34,025 nucleotides of DNA from Acidobacteriota bacterium (lineage in GTDB: Bacteria; Acidobacteriota; Thermoanaerobaculia; Multivoradales; JAHEKO01), in NCBI GenBank assembly GCA_022561975.1, contig JADFQD010000024.1:1-34025 (forward strand), in the 5' to 3' direction. The notes under the pieces were generated by a model, which saw only the letters and a program-made list of their open reading frames with translations, searched no databases and was not told the origin of the DNA. This document shows positions 1 through 9,304 of this stretch, piece by piece (the stretch's first letter is position 1; the number at the start of each line of letters is the position of its first letter). Position numbers and translations under genes: made by a program.

Positions 1-365
1 GCTTCCCGACAACCGTTGTGGCAGCGACGCCGAACGACGGGTCGCAGTCGGTGACCGTACCCAACCTGGCGACGACAATGGCACGGCTCAAAGTTGCGTG
101 CTCGAACAACATCTTCTTCGACATCAGCGATGCGAACTTCACGGTGACCGCGGCCGGCTGCAGCGGCGGCGTTCCCGCCACTCTGGACCTCAGTACCCAG
201 CAGATCGGAACCGTGATCCACGAAGCCTGCGAGACGATCACCGTCCAGAACGGTTTTTCAATGGCGCCCGGAGCCAATGTGACGCTTCAGGCCGGCGAGA
301 GGGTGATCTTCGAGAACGGGAGTAGTGCCGGGAATCTGCTGAGCGTAGTGATCGCGTTGCCCTAA
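1..365 (+). CDS. C-terminal end of a large secreted protein (partial)
   Basis: The frame is open to the left edge, so only the last ~121 residues are visible; the GTG at 18 is unlikely to be the true start. Two pieces can be read. First comes a stretch containing ARLKVACSNNIFFDISDANF, which resembles the beta-rich module that follows the catalytic domain in many secreted reprolysin-like metallopeptidases. Then comes a C-terminal segment with NGFSMAPGANVTLQAGERV, a repeat-like coil common at the ends of secreted bacterial proteins. No catalytic residues fall inside the window. The protein is probably extracellular. The peptidase idea is an inference from the tail only; the presence of a real gene end here is well supported by composition and by the stop at 363-365. 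Confidence 0.7.
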   Translation, partial: FPTTVVAATPNDGSQSVTVPNLATTMARLKVACSNNIFFDISDANFTVTAAGCSGGVPATLDLSTQQIGTVIHEACETITVQNGFSMAPGANVTLQAGERVIFENGSSAGNLLSVVIALP

Positions 366-490
366 CCTTGGTGCTCAGGAAGTTCTCAAATGTGACGACT
401 TTCGCGTTTTTGAATCTCTCCCCTCGGCGGTCAGGGGCCAAGCCCTGGGACACGGCAGTAGCTTGCTGACAGCCATAGTTTGAAGAACGG

Positions 491-2260
491 ATGAGCGTTA
501 GGGTGAACAGGGTACCGGCCAGCCTGGCCGCGGGACTTCTGGCCTTCGGGACGGCGCTCGCAATAGCGACCGGCGTGTCCGCCGACCGGGACGGCGCTGC
601 CTTCTTCGCGGAGGTCAGGAAAGCCTACGCGCAACGGCCTTCGTACTCGGATCTCGGTGAGATCGAGATCACCCAGGAGATCGACGGCCTCGAAGCCTCG
701 CAGCTTCATTTCTTCGAGACCTCGGCCATCCGCGGAGCCGGCCTCGTGTGGCGCGTCATGATGGCCTCGGATCGAGGCTTCGAAGACCGCGCCATCTGGC
801 TCACCGGAGAGGCGGTCATGATCTACGATGGCGGCCTGCGGCAAGCCAAACCGGCCCCTTCGATGGCCGCGGCCCTCGATGATGTCCTCGGAGCCGCGGC
901 CGGTCGGGCCGTGCTCGTTCCAACGCTTCTGGAGTTCGGTACCAGCTCCGAGGCCCTGGACGCCCTGGCCTCTTCCGCTTCCCTTGGCTCACCGGAGCCG
1001 TGCTTCGAAGACCGCGAATGCCGGCTGGTTTCAGCGCCGCTCCCCGGCGGCGGCGTGATTCGACTCACGGTGGAAACCGGTACCTTCTGGGTTCACGACG
1101 TCGAGGTCGTTGTGCCCGGCGAACTCGAGACCACAACGGTTCGGTTCAGCCACTCCGAGAGTTCCTTCGACGACGCCAATCCGACCGATCCGGAGACGCG
1201 GGTCGCCTTCTCTCCTCCTCCTTCGAGGCGGGAAGTCAGCGATTGGGACGTCCGCGACGGAGACGTCACGGGCGCATCGACATTCGACCCGAGCGATCTC
1301 GACGTCGGATTCTTCGACGTCATCACCGTCGATGTCTTCACCGTCGTGGCGCGCATCGTAGACGGTTCCGGCCGGCGCCTGCCGGATGTCGAGCCCGGCG
1401 ACCTGATCGCCACGATCGGCGGCCGGGAGTTCCCGGTCACGGCGGTGGACTGGCATGGGACAGCTCCAACGACCAGCGACCAACGGGAACTCGAACAACG
1501 TGAGATCGAGCCGCTGCCTCCACCCGCGCTCGGAGCCCGAGCCGAGTCGGAGCCCGAAGGCCGGCTGGTCGTGATTTTCCTCCAGAGCGATTTCGAGCCC
1601 ACACGGGTCAAGGGACATATGAAGCTCTTCCCGGGCCTTCTGCGTCTGGTCGATAACCTCGGCCCCGCGGACCGGGTCGCGGTGCTGAGCTTCTTCGCCC
1701 ACTTGAAGCTCTGGCAGGACTTCACCACCGACAGGGCGGCCGTCAGGGCGAGCCTCGAGCGCGCCTTCTTCCCCGGCGCCAAGCCGGGGCACGTCGAACC
1801 CAGCGGGGCCCCTTCTCTGCTCGAGTTCTTCGACCAACAGGCGGCCCGTAACGTCGCCAGCTCGTCGGAGGCGATGCAATACACGGCCGAAGCACTCGCG
1901 CCGTTGCCAGGCGAGAAGGACATTATCTTCCTCGGCTACGGCCTCGAAGGAGGCCGTCTTTCATCCATGCTCAGAGCGCTCCACTCGGCTCGCGCGACGA
2001 CCCTCATCGTCGATACGACGCAAGCCGACGCACACACTCTCAGCGCCAGCCTCACCGCGATGGCGCGAGCGACCGGCGGAACCTACAACTCGAGCTACGT
2101 CTTCGCCAACCAAGCGCTGCACAGGATCGAGCGCATGCTGACCGGGCACTACGTGATCACGATCGATCGTAGTGCCATGCCGGAGGCGCGCGGGAAACTC
2201 GGCCTGCGACTACGAGACCGGCGGGGAACGATCCTGATGACGCCGCGTGACTTGAGCTAG
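491..2260 (+). CDS. Secreted VWFA-related domain protein
   Basis: A 589-residue protein. Residues 1-31 look like a signal peptide ending near GVSA. Residues ~38-240 form a beta-rich region starting FFAEVRKAYAQRP that could be LolA-like. Residues ~275-325 match the strand pattern VDVFTVVARIVDGSGRRLP seen before the VWA domain in acidobacterial VWFA-related proteins. The VWA-like domain runs from ~355 to the end, with the first strand RLVVIFLQSDFEPTR. The usual metal-ion motif DxSxS is not present at that strand, so metal-dependent adhesion is doubtful. Role unknown; probably periplasmic or surface protein binding. No strong Shine-Dalgarno precedes the ATG. The gene stands alone and is convergent with the minus-strand gene ending at 2288. 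Confidence 0.82.
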   Translation: MSVRVNRVPASLAAGLLAFGTALAIATGVSADRDGAAFFAEVRKAYAQRPSYSDLGEIEITQEIDGLEASQLHFFETSAIRGAGLVWRVMMASDRGFEDRAIWLTGEAVMIYDGGLRQAKPAPSMAAALDDVLGAAAGRAVLVPTLLEFGTSSEALDALASSASLGSPEPCFEDRECRLVSAPLPGGGVIRLTVETGTFWVHDVEVVVPGELETTTVRFSHSESSFDDANPTDPETRVAFSPPPSRREVSDWDVRDGDVTGASTFDPSDLDVGFFDVITVDVFTVVARIVDGSGRRLPDVEPGDLIATIGGREFPVTAVDWHGTAPTTSDQRELEQREIEPLPPPALGARAESEPEGRLVVIFLQSDFEPTRVKGHMKLFPGLLRLVDNLGPADRVAVLSFFAHLKLWQDFTTDRAAVRASLERAFFPGAKPGHVEPSGAPSLLEFFDQQAARNVASSSEAMQYTAEALAPLPGEKDIIFLGYGLEGGRLSSMLRALHSARATTLIVDTTQADAHTLSASLTAMARATGGTYNSSYVFANQALHRIERMLTGHYVITIDRSAMPEARGKLGLRLRDRRGTILMTPRDLS

Positions 2261-2287
2261 CCTCAAACGTGGGATCACAGTCCGCGC

Positions 2288-3349
2288 TCAGGCCTCGAGC
2301 GGCCGGAAGCCCTCGCCGCGCACGTCCTGCGCCCCGGTCACGACCACGAAGGCCTTGGCGTCGTTCTTGTAGACAATCTGCTTGAGCCGCGTAACCTGCC
2401 GGCCGGCCACCACGCACAGCAGGATGCCGTGCTCCTCGCCGCTGAACATGCCGGTGCCCTTGATCAGGGTCACGCCCCGATGCAGCTCCCCAAGCAGAGG
2501 TTGACTGATTTCCTGGATCTTGTCCGAGAAGATAAAGACCAGATGCTTGCGACCGGTCGGCCAGGGCGGGCGGATGCTGGCGAGGTCGACCTCGAGCGCC
2601 TCGCGAGTCGCAGCGGCAACCCGAGCTCCGAGGCGCTTGACCCCTTTCGGGGCCTCACCGAAGACCTCGCCTTCCGATTCTCGTAGGCCGACCGTGAAAA
2701 CACCGAGAGCTATCAAGAGGCCGTTGAACACCACGCCGATGGCGATCACGATGCCGCCGTGCATCGGGCCGATGGCAGCGCGAGCCAGGAACGTGTCCCA
2801 GCTGGTGGCAGCGCTGGGATGAATCGCCAGCTTGACGATCCAGCTCGCCGCCAGCACCAGGAAGAGCGGCGCGTAGTTGCGGCGGTAGCGCCGTCCGACC
2901 GCCTCGAGCAGGGTGATCGGGAAGCGCGGATGATGCAGGCTCTCGACCAGTCGCTCGGCCCAGCCCGGCTGCTCGACCGAGCCGGCCGACAGCTGCGGCG
3001 CGAAGTGATTGGTCTCGAGCAAGCGGACGCGAGACGACCACAGCTCGTAGTAGCGGTAGCGTCGCGCCTCGATAAACAGAAACAGGAGCACCAGCCAGGT
3101 CAGGATGAGGATCACCGCCGGCGAGTGATCGACGGTGCCGAAGACGAAGGTCAGGGCCGCGCCTGTGGTCACCACCGCCCAGTTGGTGGTCGCGTCGAGC
3201 CGGGTTCGCCAGGTATTCGAACGGCTGACCTCGCCACGATAGAAGTGGGCCATCGTCATGTTGAACTCGGCGTCGGTCATCGCCCGCTTGGGGATCGACG
3301 GTGGCTGTGGCTCTCTGGTGTCGTCGGCGGCTGGCTGGTCGGTTGTCAT
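2288..3349 (-). CDS. DUF2270 membrane protein with C-terminal DUF2179-like domain
   Basis: A 353-residue integral membrane protein. The N-terminal ~230 residues match DUF2270: an AHFYRGE motif, a pair of membrane segments around residues 55-95, the signature EARRYRYYELWSSRVRLLE, and two more membrane segments around 155-220. The last ~85 residues read LVFIFSDKIQEISQPLLG, then GVTLIKGTGMFSGEEHGILLCVV, and end with AFVVVTGAQDVRGEGF. This is the pattern of DUF2179, the soluble tail of YitT-type membrane proteins that may bind a small ligand. Function is unknown. An upstream GAGAGGAA supports the ATG. It begins 22 bp after the secreted-protein gene 3372-4211 on the same strand, so the two are likely cotranscribed. 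Confidence 0.85.
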   Translation of the reverse strand: MTTDQPAADDTREPQPPSIPKRAMTDAEFNMTMAHFYRGEVSRSNTWRTRLDATTNWAVVTTGAALTFVFGTVDHSPAVILILTWLVLLFLFIEARRYRYYELWSSRVRLLETNHFAPQLSAGSVEQPGWAERLVESLHHPRFPITLLEAVGRRYRRNYAPLFLVLAASWIVKLAIHPSAATSWDTFLARAAIGPMHGGIVIAIGVVFNGLLIALGVFTVGLRESEGEVFGEAPKGVKRLGARVAAATREALEVDLASIRPPWPTGRKHLVFIFSDKIQEISQPLLGELHRGVTLIKGTGMFSGEEHGILLCVVAGRQVTRLKQIVYKNDAKAFVVVTGAQDVRGEGFRPLEA

Positions 3350-3371
3350 AGGTTCCTCTCGGCCCCGGTCG

Positions 3372-4211
3372 CTACGGACAGGTCGCGAAGGCGCTAGTAT
3401 CAGTGATCGCTGGCGACTGCACGCCCAGCGGATTGCCGTAGACCCTGACCTCGTCGCTCTTGGTATCGGTCACCGTCAGGGTGTACTCGACGTTGGTCGT
3501 GCTGGCATAGAAGACCCAGAAGTGGTCGGAGCCTCGCACGTCACAGGCATCCAGCACCTTGACCACCATCTCCCAGTTGTCGGCGTCGAAGAAAGAGAAC
3601 AAGCCGGCATCAAAGCCGGATGCCATGGGAACCGCCTCGCCGGAAACGCCGTCGAAATCGCTCCAATCGAGCGTGACCTTGAAACGGCCGTCATGGAGAC
3701 AGAGCGTGTTCAGATCGTAGCACTCGGGATCGACGCCCGGGGGCAATCGCTGAACGCCGGTCGTCACGTTGACCGAAGACCCTTCCGGCTGTTTCTGGCC
3801 GCCCTTGAATGTGGTCAGCGCGCTGTAGAAATCACAGTTCTTGCTCGCAGAGACCTTCTTGGTCACAACGGCGTCGCCGTACGCATTGAACTTGTCCTTG
3901 CCGCGCCCCAGGCCTCGGTTGGTACCGCCTTGGCTGCTAAAACAGGAGTAGTCCGTGGTGGCCGCGCCCTTGGCCCGCCTCTTGGCAAGTCTCGCAGGGT
4001 CCCGCTGCACCTTCGTCGTTACCTTCACGTCATCGCCAAAGCTGGGAAAGAAAGAGCTTTGAGAGAAAAAGGGATCGAGGTCTTTGACCCGCGTGTCTTG
4101 GTGAATGTAGTTGCTCTGCTCCGTGATGGTGGCGTAGGGCCAACCCGCCCGGGCCTCACTCGCGAGCAAGAGAAGAAGGGGCAGCAGAACGAGAGGACGG
4201 TTTCTAGTCAT
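3372..4211 (-). CDS. Secreted protein with DTSAFATCP tail, unknown function
   Basis: I chose the ATG at 4211 because GGAGGTGATA sits directly upstream and the protein then opens with a clean signal peptide (MTRNRPLVLLPLLLLLASEA, cleavage near EARA-GWP). The 279-residue product has an unrecognised middle (residues ~25-150) and a C-terminal ~105-residue domain. That domain starts at a cysteine-flanked CLHDGRFKVTLDW, passes through GLFSFFDADNWEMVVKVLD and WVFYASTTNVEYTLTVTDT, and ends ITDTSAFATCP. I remember this beta-rich domain as recurrent in secreted proteins of Acidobacteriota; no function is known to me. It is likely extracellular, and probably the first gene of a two-gene operon with the DUF2270 protein downstream. 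Confidence 0.8.
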   Translation of the reverse strand: MTRNRPLVLLPLLLLLASEARAGWPYATITEQSNYIHQDTRVKDLDPFFSQSSFFPSFGDDVKVTTKVQRDPARLAKRRAKGAATTDYSCFSSQGGTNRGLGRGKDKFNAYGDAVVTKKVSASKNCDFYSALTTFKGGQKQPEGSSVNVTTGVQRLPPGVDPECYDLNTLCLHDGRFKVTLDWSDFDGVSGEAVPMASGFDAGLFSFFDADNWEMVVKVLDACDVRGSDHFWVFYASTTNVEYTLTVTDTKSDEVRVYGNPLGVQSPAITDTSAFATCP

Positions 4212-4321
4212 TATCACCTCCATCGCACAGTGAACGTTCGTCAGTAGCTTGCAGCGATTCTTACCACATGTAACCGACACTGCTCAAGCTTCAGCCCCTT
4301 TCACGCCCCCCCTCCACCCCC

Positions 4322-4352
4322 AGCAAGCCGTGGTAGAACTCGAGACGGCCGC
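4322..4352 (+). repeat. Dispersed 31-bp repeat, copy 1
   Basis: This 31-bp stretch matches 23875-23905 at 28 of 31 positions in the same orientation; the core GTGGTAGAA followed by TCGAGACGGCCGC is shared. Both copies lie about 75-110 bp upstream of a plus-strand gene. Function unknown. Confidence 0.6.
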
Positions 4353-4458
4353 GTTGTTGGAACTCCCGCCGCTTTTTCGCGTAGGGGAGTACTGAAACCC
4401 TGGGGTCGCAGGGTCGCTCTCGCGCGCGTTGGAACTCTCATAGGCAGGAGTCGTATCG

Positions 4459-5751
4459 ATGAAGAAATTTCTGATCATTCTGGTCATCGTCCTGGTGCTC
4501 GCGGGCGGTGCCCTCTGGTTCTTCAAGTTCAAGGACCGCGGCACCGAGGGGGTCGAGGTGGAAGTCGCGCCGGTGGCGACGATGACCATCGTCGAGAAGG
4601 TGGACGCCACGGGGCGGATTCAGCCCAAGATGCAGGTCAACATCAGCGCCGACGTCAGTGCCAAGATCACCCGCCTGGAAGTCGACGAGGGCGACTGGGT
4701 CGAGAAGGCCGATCTCCTGCTGCAGCTCGACAGGAAGAGCTACCTGGCCAACGTCGAGAGTAGCCAGGCGGCGTTGCGATCGCAGTTGGCCAACGCCGAC
4801 GTTGCCGCGGAGAACCGGAACAAGGCGATCAAGGACTTCGAGCGCGCCCGGGCGCTCTTCGATCAGAAGCTCGAGACGCAGGCGCAACTGGATGCCGCCT
4901 ATGCCGCTGCCGAGGCGCAGAAGGCGCAGCACGAGGCGGCTCTGAACCGGGTGGCGCAGGCGAAGGCGGTCCTGAAGCAGGCACAGGACGAAATGTCCAA
5001 GACCACCATCTACGCCCCGATGTCGGGGACCATCAGTCAACTCAACAAGGAACTCGGTGAGATCGCCCTGGGCTCGCAGTTTCAGGAAGACGTCATCTTG
5101 GTGATCTCCAACCTCTCGGGGATGGAGGCTCTGGTCGATGTCGACGAAAACGACATCGTCTCGGTGGCCATCGGCGACCTCGCCTCGATCGAGGTCGACG
5201 CTCTGCCCGACGTGATTCTCGAGGGTGTGGTCACCGAGATCGCCAATACCGCCAAGATCAGCGCCCAGAGCTCCGCAGACCAGAAGACCGAGTTCCAGGT
5301 CAAGATCGCCATCACCGAGCCCAACGACGACCTGCGACCGGGAATGACGGCCAGCGCCGAGATCGTCACCGAGACCCTGGAGAGCGTGTTGGCGATCCCG
5401 ATCCAGAGCGTCGCCGTCCGGACCCCGGAACAGCTCGAGACAAAAGAGTCCGAAGAGGCCGAAGAGGCCGATGGGGCCGATGGGGACAAACCGGCGGATT
5501 CCCGAGCGGAGTTTGAGCCGGACAAGGACGGTTTCGTCGAGATCGTGTGGCTGGTGGAGAACGGCAAGGCGGTCGCCAGACAAATCGAAACCGGAATTCA
5601 GGGCGAGACCCACATCGAGGTTCGCGGGGGGCTCGCAGAAGGGGATCGGGTGGTTATCGGAAACTTCCGGGCGATTAGCAGAGATCTCGAGAACGGCTCC
5701 GCTGTGGTGATCAAGAGCGGCGACGATGACGAATCATCCGATGCCGGCTAG
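4459..5751 (+). CDS. Efflux/export periplasmic adaptor (HlyD/MacA-like)
   Basis: A 430-residue membrane-fusion protein that would link an inner-membrane ABC transporter to an outer-membrane channel. Residues ~4-22 are an uncleaved N-terminal membrane anchor. A first half-lipoyl segment ([20 protein letters not shown]) follows, then a long alpha-helical hairpin (~95-180, rich in A/E/Q/K), the second half-lipoyl ([19 protein letters not shown]), a beta-barrel with [11 protein letters not shown], and a membrane-proximal domain. An acidic insert (~residues 318-350, [12 protein letters not shown]) interrupts the C-terminal part. CAGGAG upstream supports the start. It is the first gene of a four-gene operon; its stop precedes the ATPase start by 19 bp. 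No TolC-like gene is in the window, so the outer-membrane partner must be elsewhere. Confidence 0.93.
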   Translation: MKKFLIILVIVLVLAGGALWFFKFKDRGTEGVEVEVAPVATMTIVEKVDATGRIQPKMQVNISADVSAKITRLEVDEGDWVEKADLLLQLDRKSYLANVESSQAALRSQLANADVAAENRNKAIKDFERARALFDQKLETQAQLDAAYAAAEAQKAQHEAALNRVAQAKAVLKQAQDEMSKTTIYAPMSGTISQLNKELGEIALGSQFQEDVILVISNLSGMEALVDVDENDIVSVAIGDLASIEVDALPDVILEGVVTEIANTAKISAQSSADQKTEFQVKIAITEPNDDLRPGMTASAEIVTETLESVLAIPIQSVAVRTPEQLETKESEEAEEADGADGDKPADSRAEFEPDKDGFVEIVWLVENGKAVARQIETGIQGETHIEVRGGLAEGDRVVIGNFRAISRDLENGSAVVIKSGDDDESSDAG

Positions 5752-5770
5752 AGAGACCAGGGCAGCATCG

Positions 5771-6472
5771 ATGACCATCGAGATGACCGACATCGTCAAG
5801 ACCTACGGCATGAACTCGGTCGAGGTTCAGGCCCTCAGGAGGGTCTCGCTGTCGGTGGCGAAGAACGAATACGTCGCGATCATGGGCCCCTCGGGCTCGG
5901 GAAAGTCGACGCTCATGAACATCATCGGCTGTCTCGACCCGCCGACCTCGGGAAGCTACTCCCTCGAGGGCGAGGACGTGAGCACGATGAAGGAAGATCA
6001 GCTGGCCGAGGTTCGCAACCAGAAGATCGGTTTCGTGTTCCAGACCTTCAACCTGATCGCCCGCTCCAACGTCTTTCACAACGTCGAGCTACCGTTGATC
6101 TACAAGGGAGTTTCGGTGGCGAAGCGGAGGAAGATCGCCGAAGAGGCGCTCGAGGCCGTGGGCCTCGCCGATCGCATGAAGCACAAGCCGCCCGAGCTGT
6201 CCGGCGGGGAGCGGCAGCGCGTAGCGATCGCCAGAGCCCTGGTCAACAAGCCGTCGTTGCTCCTCGCCGACGAACCCACCGGCAACCTGGACTCGACGAC
6301 CGGGTCCGAGATCATGTCCCTCCTGGACGATCTGCATGCCGACGGCAACACCATCATCCTGGTGACCCACGAGCCCGAGATGGCCCGGCACGCGCATCGG
6401 ATCATCCGCCTGAAGGATGGGGTGATCGAGAGCGACACGGCGTCCTCGGCAAGGGCAAAACGAACTGCATGA
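5771..6472 (+). CDS. ABC transporter ATPase (MacB/LolD type)
   Basis: A 233-residue nucleotide-binding subunit that powers the neighbouring permeases. Visible motifs are Walker [10 protein letters not shown] (residues 39-47), the Q-loop region VFQTFNLI, the signature [15 protein letters not shown], Walker [13 protein letters not shown] and the H-loop VTHEPEMA. The PTGNLD and [15 protein letters not shown] patterns place it in the MacB/LolD/FtsE group, whose permeases act by mechanotransmission rather than classic substrate channelling. I chose the ATG at 5771; the earlier in-frame start at 5726 would overlap the adaptor gene and add an unconserved leader. The gene overlaps the next permease by ATGA, indicating translational coupling. 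Confidence 0.95.
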   Translation: MTIEMTDIVKTYGMNSVEVQALRRVSLSVAKNEYVAIMGPSGSGKSTLMNIIGCLDPPTSGSYSLEGEDVSTMKEDQLAEVRNQKIGFVFQTFNLIARSNVFHNVELPLIYKGVSVAKRRKIAEEALEAVGLADRMKHKPPELSGGERQRVAIARALVNKPSLLLADEPTGNLDSTTGSEIMSLLDDLHADGNTIILVTHEPEMARHAHRIIRLKDGVIESDTASSARAKRTA

Positions 6473-7704
6473 AGTCGCTGCGCCAGGTCCTCGAGTCACT
6501 GCGAATCGGGTTCGACTCGCTGCGCGCCAACAAGGCCCGGGGCGTCCTCACGGCCCTGGGGATCATCATTGGCATCGTCGCGGTGATCACCACCATGACC
6601 GCCGCCAACGGGTTGTCCAACAACTTCAAAGAGAGCGTGTCGGCGCTCGGCTCGGACGTTCTCTATGTCTCTCGCATGCCGTGGATCGTGACCGGGAACT
6701 TCTTCGAGTTCCGCAACCGGCCCAATCTCACCCTCGAAGAAGCCGAGTTGCTGGCACGGCGAATGCGCTCGGCCCGGGCGGTCAATCCGACGATCAATAC
6801 CAGCAAGAGCATCAAATACCGTTCGGAGGTCATCGAGAACGTCGAGATCTTGGGCACCACCGATCAGCAGATGCTGGTCGCCAGTGCCGTGCCGGAGATC
6901 GGACGCTTTCTCACTCGCTTCGATATTCGATTCAACAAGAGCGTCTGCGTGATCGGGTCCACCGTCCGCGAGCGTCTGTTCGAGAACGTCGATCCGCTGA
7001 ACAAGACGATGAAGATCGGCCGCCGCCGGTTCCGCGTGGTCGGCGTAATGGAGAAACAGGGTAGCGCCGCCTTCTTCGGCGGGCCCGACTTCGACAGCCA
7101 GGTCTTCGTCCCGATCACCAGCTTCGTGAAGGCCTTCGGCGGAAGCCACCGGGACATCAACGTCGCCGTCAAGGCGCCCAGCCAGGCCTCCTTGGCCGAT
7201 TTCGAATTCGAGTTGATCGGAGAAATGCGGAAGATCCGTAAGCTCCGGCCGAGTGATCGGGACAACTTCTCCATCAATCAGATGGATTCCCTGGTCGGAA
7301 TGTTCAACAGCGTCATGGGAGTGGTGGTTACGATCGGCCTGGTGATCACCACCATCTCGCTCTTCGTCGGCGGCATCGGGGTGATGAACATCATGTACGT
7401 GTCGGTCACGGAGCGAACCAAGGAGATCGGGATCCGTAAGGCGATCGGCGCCAAGCGGCGAGCGATCCTGGCCCAGTTCCTCTTCGAGTCGATGGCAATC
7501 TGCGCCTTCGGCGGACTCGTGGGGCTTGCAGGCGCTTTCGGCGTGACCGCGCTGATCGACCGCCTGGTCATGCCGGCGACCATCTCGCCCGGGATCGCCA
7601 CGCTGGCGGTGGTCATCTCCATGGGCATCGGGGTGCTATTCGGATTCTTGCCCGCCTGGAAAGCCTCCCGACTGAACCCCATCGAGGCCCTGCGCTACGA
7701 ATGA
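6469..7704 (+). CDS. MacB/FtsX-type ABC permease 1
   Basis: A 411-residue permease with the MacB layout: one membrane segment near the N-terminus (~24-45), a large periplasmic domain (~46-280), and three membrane segments in the C-terminal FtsX domain (~282-395). The FtsX signature [20 protein letters not shown] followed by [11 protein letters not shown] is intact, and the end [11 protein letters not shown] is typical. Unlike E. coli MacB, the ATPase is a separate polypeptide encoded just upstream with an ATGA overlap. The likely role is export of a periplasmic or membrane substrate (antibiotic, peptide, lipid or lipoprotein) with the adaptor encoded upstream. Substrate cannot be read from sequence. 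Confidence 0.93.
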   Translation: MKSLRQVLESLRIGFDSLRANKARGVLTALGIIIGIVAVITTMTAANGLSNNFKESVSALGSDVLYVSRMPWIVTGNFFEFRNRPNLTLEEAELLARRMRSARAVNPTINTSKSIKYRSEVIENVEILGTTDQQMLVASAVPEIGRFLTRFDIRFNKSVCVIGSTVRERLFENVDPLNKTMKIGRRRFRVVGVMEKQGSAAFFGGPDFDSQVFVPITSFVKAFGGSHRDINVAVKAPSQASLADFEFELIGEMRKIRKLRPSDRDNFSINQMDSLVGMFNSVMGVVVTIGLVITTISLFVGGIGVMNIMYVSVTERTKEIGIRKAIGAKRRAILAQFLFESMAICAFGGLVGLAGAFGVTALIDRLVMPATISPGIATLAVVISMGIGVLFGFLPAWKASRLNPIEALRYE

Positions 7705-7753
7705 GCCATACGCCTCCGATGACCCTTGAGCCTCCCATGAGAAAACCACGCAC

Positions 7754-9004
7754 ATGATCTGGATCGAAGCTTTCAAGATGGCCATGGGGGCAATCCGGGC
7801 ACACAAGCTGCGGTCGTGCCTCACCCTGGTGGGAATCATCGCCGGGGTGGCCTCGATCATTGCCGTCATGACCGGAATCTCCGTGATCCAGTCCACCATG
7901 GAACAGGAGATGAGCGTGCTCGGTTCCACGACCTTCCAGGTGCAGAAATGGCCCGCGGGAGGCTTCAACAACAACGCGGACTTCCGCAAGATCCAGCAAC
8001 GCAAGCCGATCACGGTCGCCAACGCCAACGCGGTGCGCGAAAGGGTCAAAACCGCCGATCTGGTTGGAGCGGAGATCTGGAGATTCGGATCCACAGCCAA
8101 GTTCAAAGACGAGTCGACGAACTCGAATCTGTGGATCTGCGGCGGCACCAGGGAGTACCCACCGAACAACACGCACTACGTCGAGTTCGGCAAGAACATT
8201 ACCGACGAGGACGTTCGCGTGGGCCGCAAGGTGGTCGTGATCGGCTACCAGATCGCCGAGACCCTCTTTCCCTTTATCGATCCAATCGGGCAGGTGATCC
8301 GGGCCGATGGACGGAAATTCACCGTAGTCGGCGTCTTCGAGGAGAAGAAGTCGGCCATGGGCGGTAATTTCGACAACTACCTCCTGATGCCGGTGAGTAC
8401 GTTTCTACGTATCTACGGCATGAGGGACGAACGTCGGGGCGGCGAACGGTCGGTCAACATGACGGTCAACGCCATCTCTCCCGAGCTGGTCGACGCCGCG
8501 ATCGAGGAGACCCGCGCGGTCCTGCGGCTGGAGCGCGGGGTGGGGCCGCGGGAGGAGGACGACTTCACGATCTTCACCAACGACAGCCAGATCCGCTCCT
8601 TCAACCAGGCCACCGAGGGGGTCAAGATCGGCGCCTTCGTCATCGGAATCGTCGCTCTGGTGGTGGCGGGGATAGGCATCATGAACATCATGTTGGTGTC
8701 GGTCACCGAGCGGACGAAGGAAATCGGAATCCGCAAAGCGATCGGCGCCAAGCGTCGCGATATCCTGCTGCAGTTTCTGCTCGAGGCGATCGTGCTGTGC
8801 AACGTGGGCGGGGTGATCGGTGTCGCGGTCGGTTTCGGCCTGGGCAACATCATCACCTTGTTCACTGACTTCGCGGTCAGCGTGCCGATGAACTGGGCCG
8901 TGATCGGCGTCACTTTCTGCACTATCGTCGGGCTCACCTTCGGCCTCTGGCCGGCGGTGAAAGCCTCGAAGCTGGCGCCCATAGACGCCCTCAGCTACGA
9001 GTAA
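7754..9004 (+). CDS. MacB/FtsX-type ABC permease 2
   Basis: A 416-residue paralogue of the preceding permease with the same topology: membrane segment ~19-42, periplasmic domain, then FtsX domain from ~292 with [20 protein letters not shown] and AIGAKRRDILLQFL. The C-termini of the two permeases align closely ([11 protein letters not shown] versus KLAPIDALSYE), while the periplasmic domains have diverged. It starts 49 bp after permease 1 and is the last gene of the operon. Two single-copy permeases with one ATPase suggest a heterodimeric transporter, although two separate homodimers sharing the ATPase are possible. The Shine-Dalgarno before this ATG is weak. A 182-bp near-palindrome follows 36 bp after the stop. 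Confidence 0.93.
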   Translation: MIWIEAFKMAMGAIRAHKLRSCLTLVGIIAGVASIIAVMTGISVIQSTMEQEMSVLGSTTFQVQKWPAGGFNNNADFRKIQQRKPITVANANAVRERVKTADLVGAEIWRFGSTAKFKDESTNSNLWICGGTREYPPNNTHYVEFGKNITDEDVRVGRKVVVIGYQIAETLFPFIDPIGQVIRADGRKFTVVGVFEEKKSAMGGNFDNYLLMPVSTFLRIYGMRDERRGGERSVNMTVNAISPELVDAAIEETRAVLRLERGVGPREEDDFTIFTNDSQIRSFNQATEGVKIGAFVIGIVALVVAGIGIMNIMLVSVTERTKEIGIRKAIGAKRRDILLQFLLEAIVLCNVGGVIGVAVGFGLGNIITLFTDFAVSVPMNWAVIGVTFCTIVGLTFGLWPAVKASKLAPIDALSYE

Positions 9005-9040
9005 CCGAGCTCTCCGCCAGTCCGCCGGCCACAGCGGGCT

Positions 9041-9222
9041 CTAGCCTGACCTTCTCACCAAGCTTCTACTGCGACGCCGCAAATGCCTGAATCTACTGCG
9101 TTACGCTCCTATCGGCCTCCTCGGCGTACTTCGAGTACGCCTGCGTTGGCCTCAGTCGCAAGCCTTGTATCTTCAGGTATTTGCGGCGTCTCGACAAGAA
9201 CTTGGTGAGAAGGTCAGGCTAG
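9041..9222. repeat. 182-bp near-palindromic hairpin element
   Basis: The 300-bp gap 9005-9304 carries no gene but is dominated by this inverted repeat. Outer arms 9041-9062 and 9201-9222 are exact 22-bp complements. Inner arms 9073-9091 and 9172-9190 match at 18 of 19 with one G-T pair. The tip 9123-9141 is a perfect 8-bp stem around TCG (GGCGTACT/AGTACGCC). Regions between the stems pair imperfectly. It follows the ABC operon and precedes the broken propeller gene. It could act as a bidirectional terminator or mRNA 3'-end protector, or be a MITE/REP-like mobile hairpin. No transposase is nearby and no second copy is in the window. Confidence 0.85.
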
Positions 9223-9304
9223 TATCTGAGCACGGACCTGTGGCGAGGGTCCGGCAACCCGGAGCCCGCATTTGACGTTAGACTTCTAAGAACGGAGTTC
9301 CATT

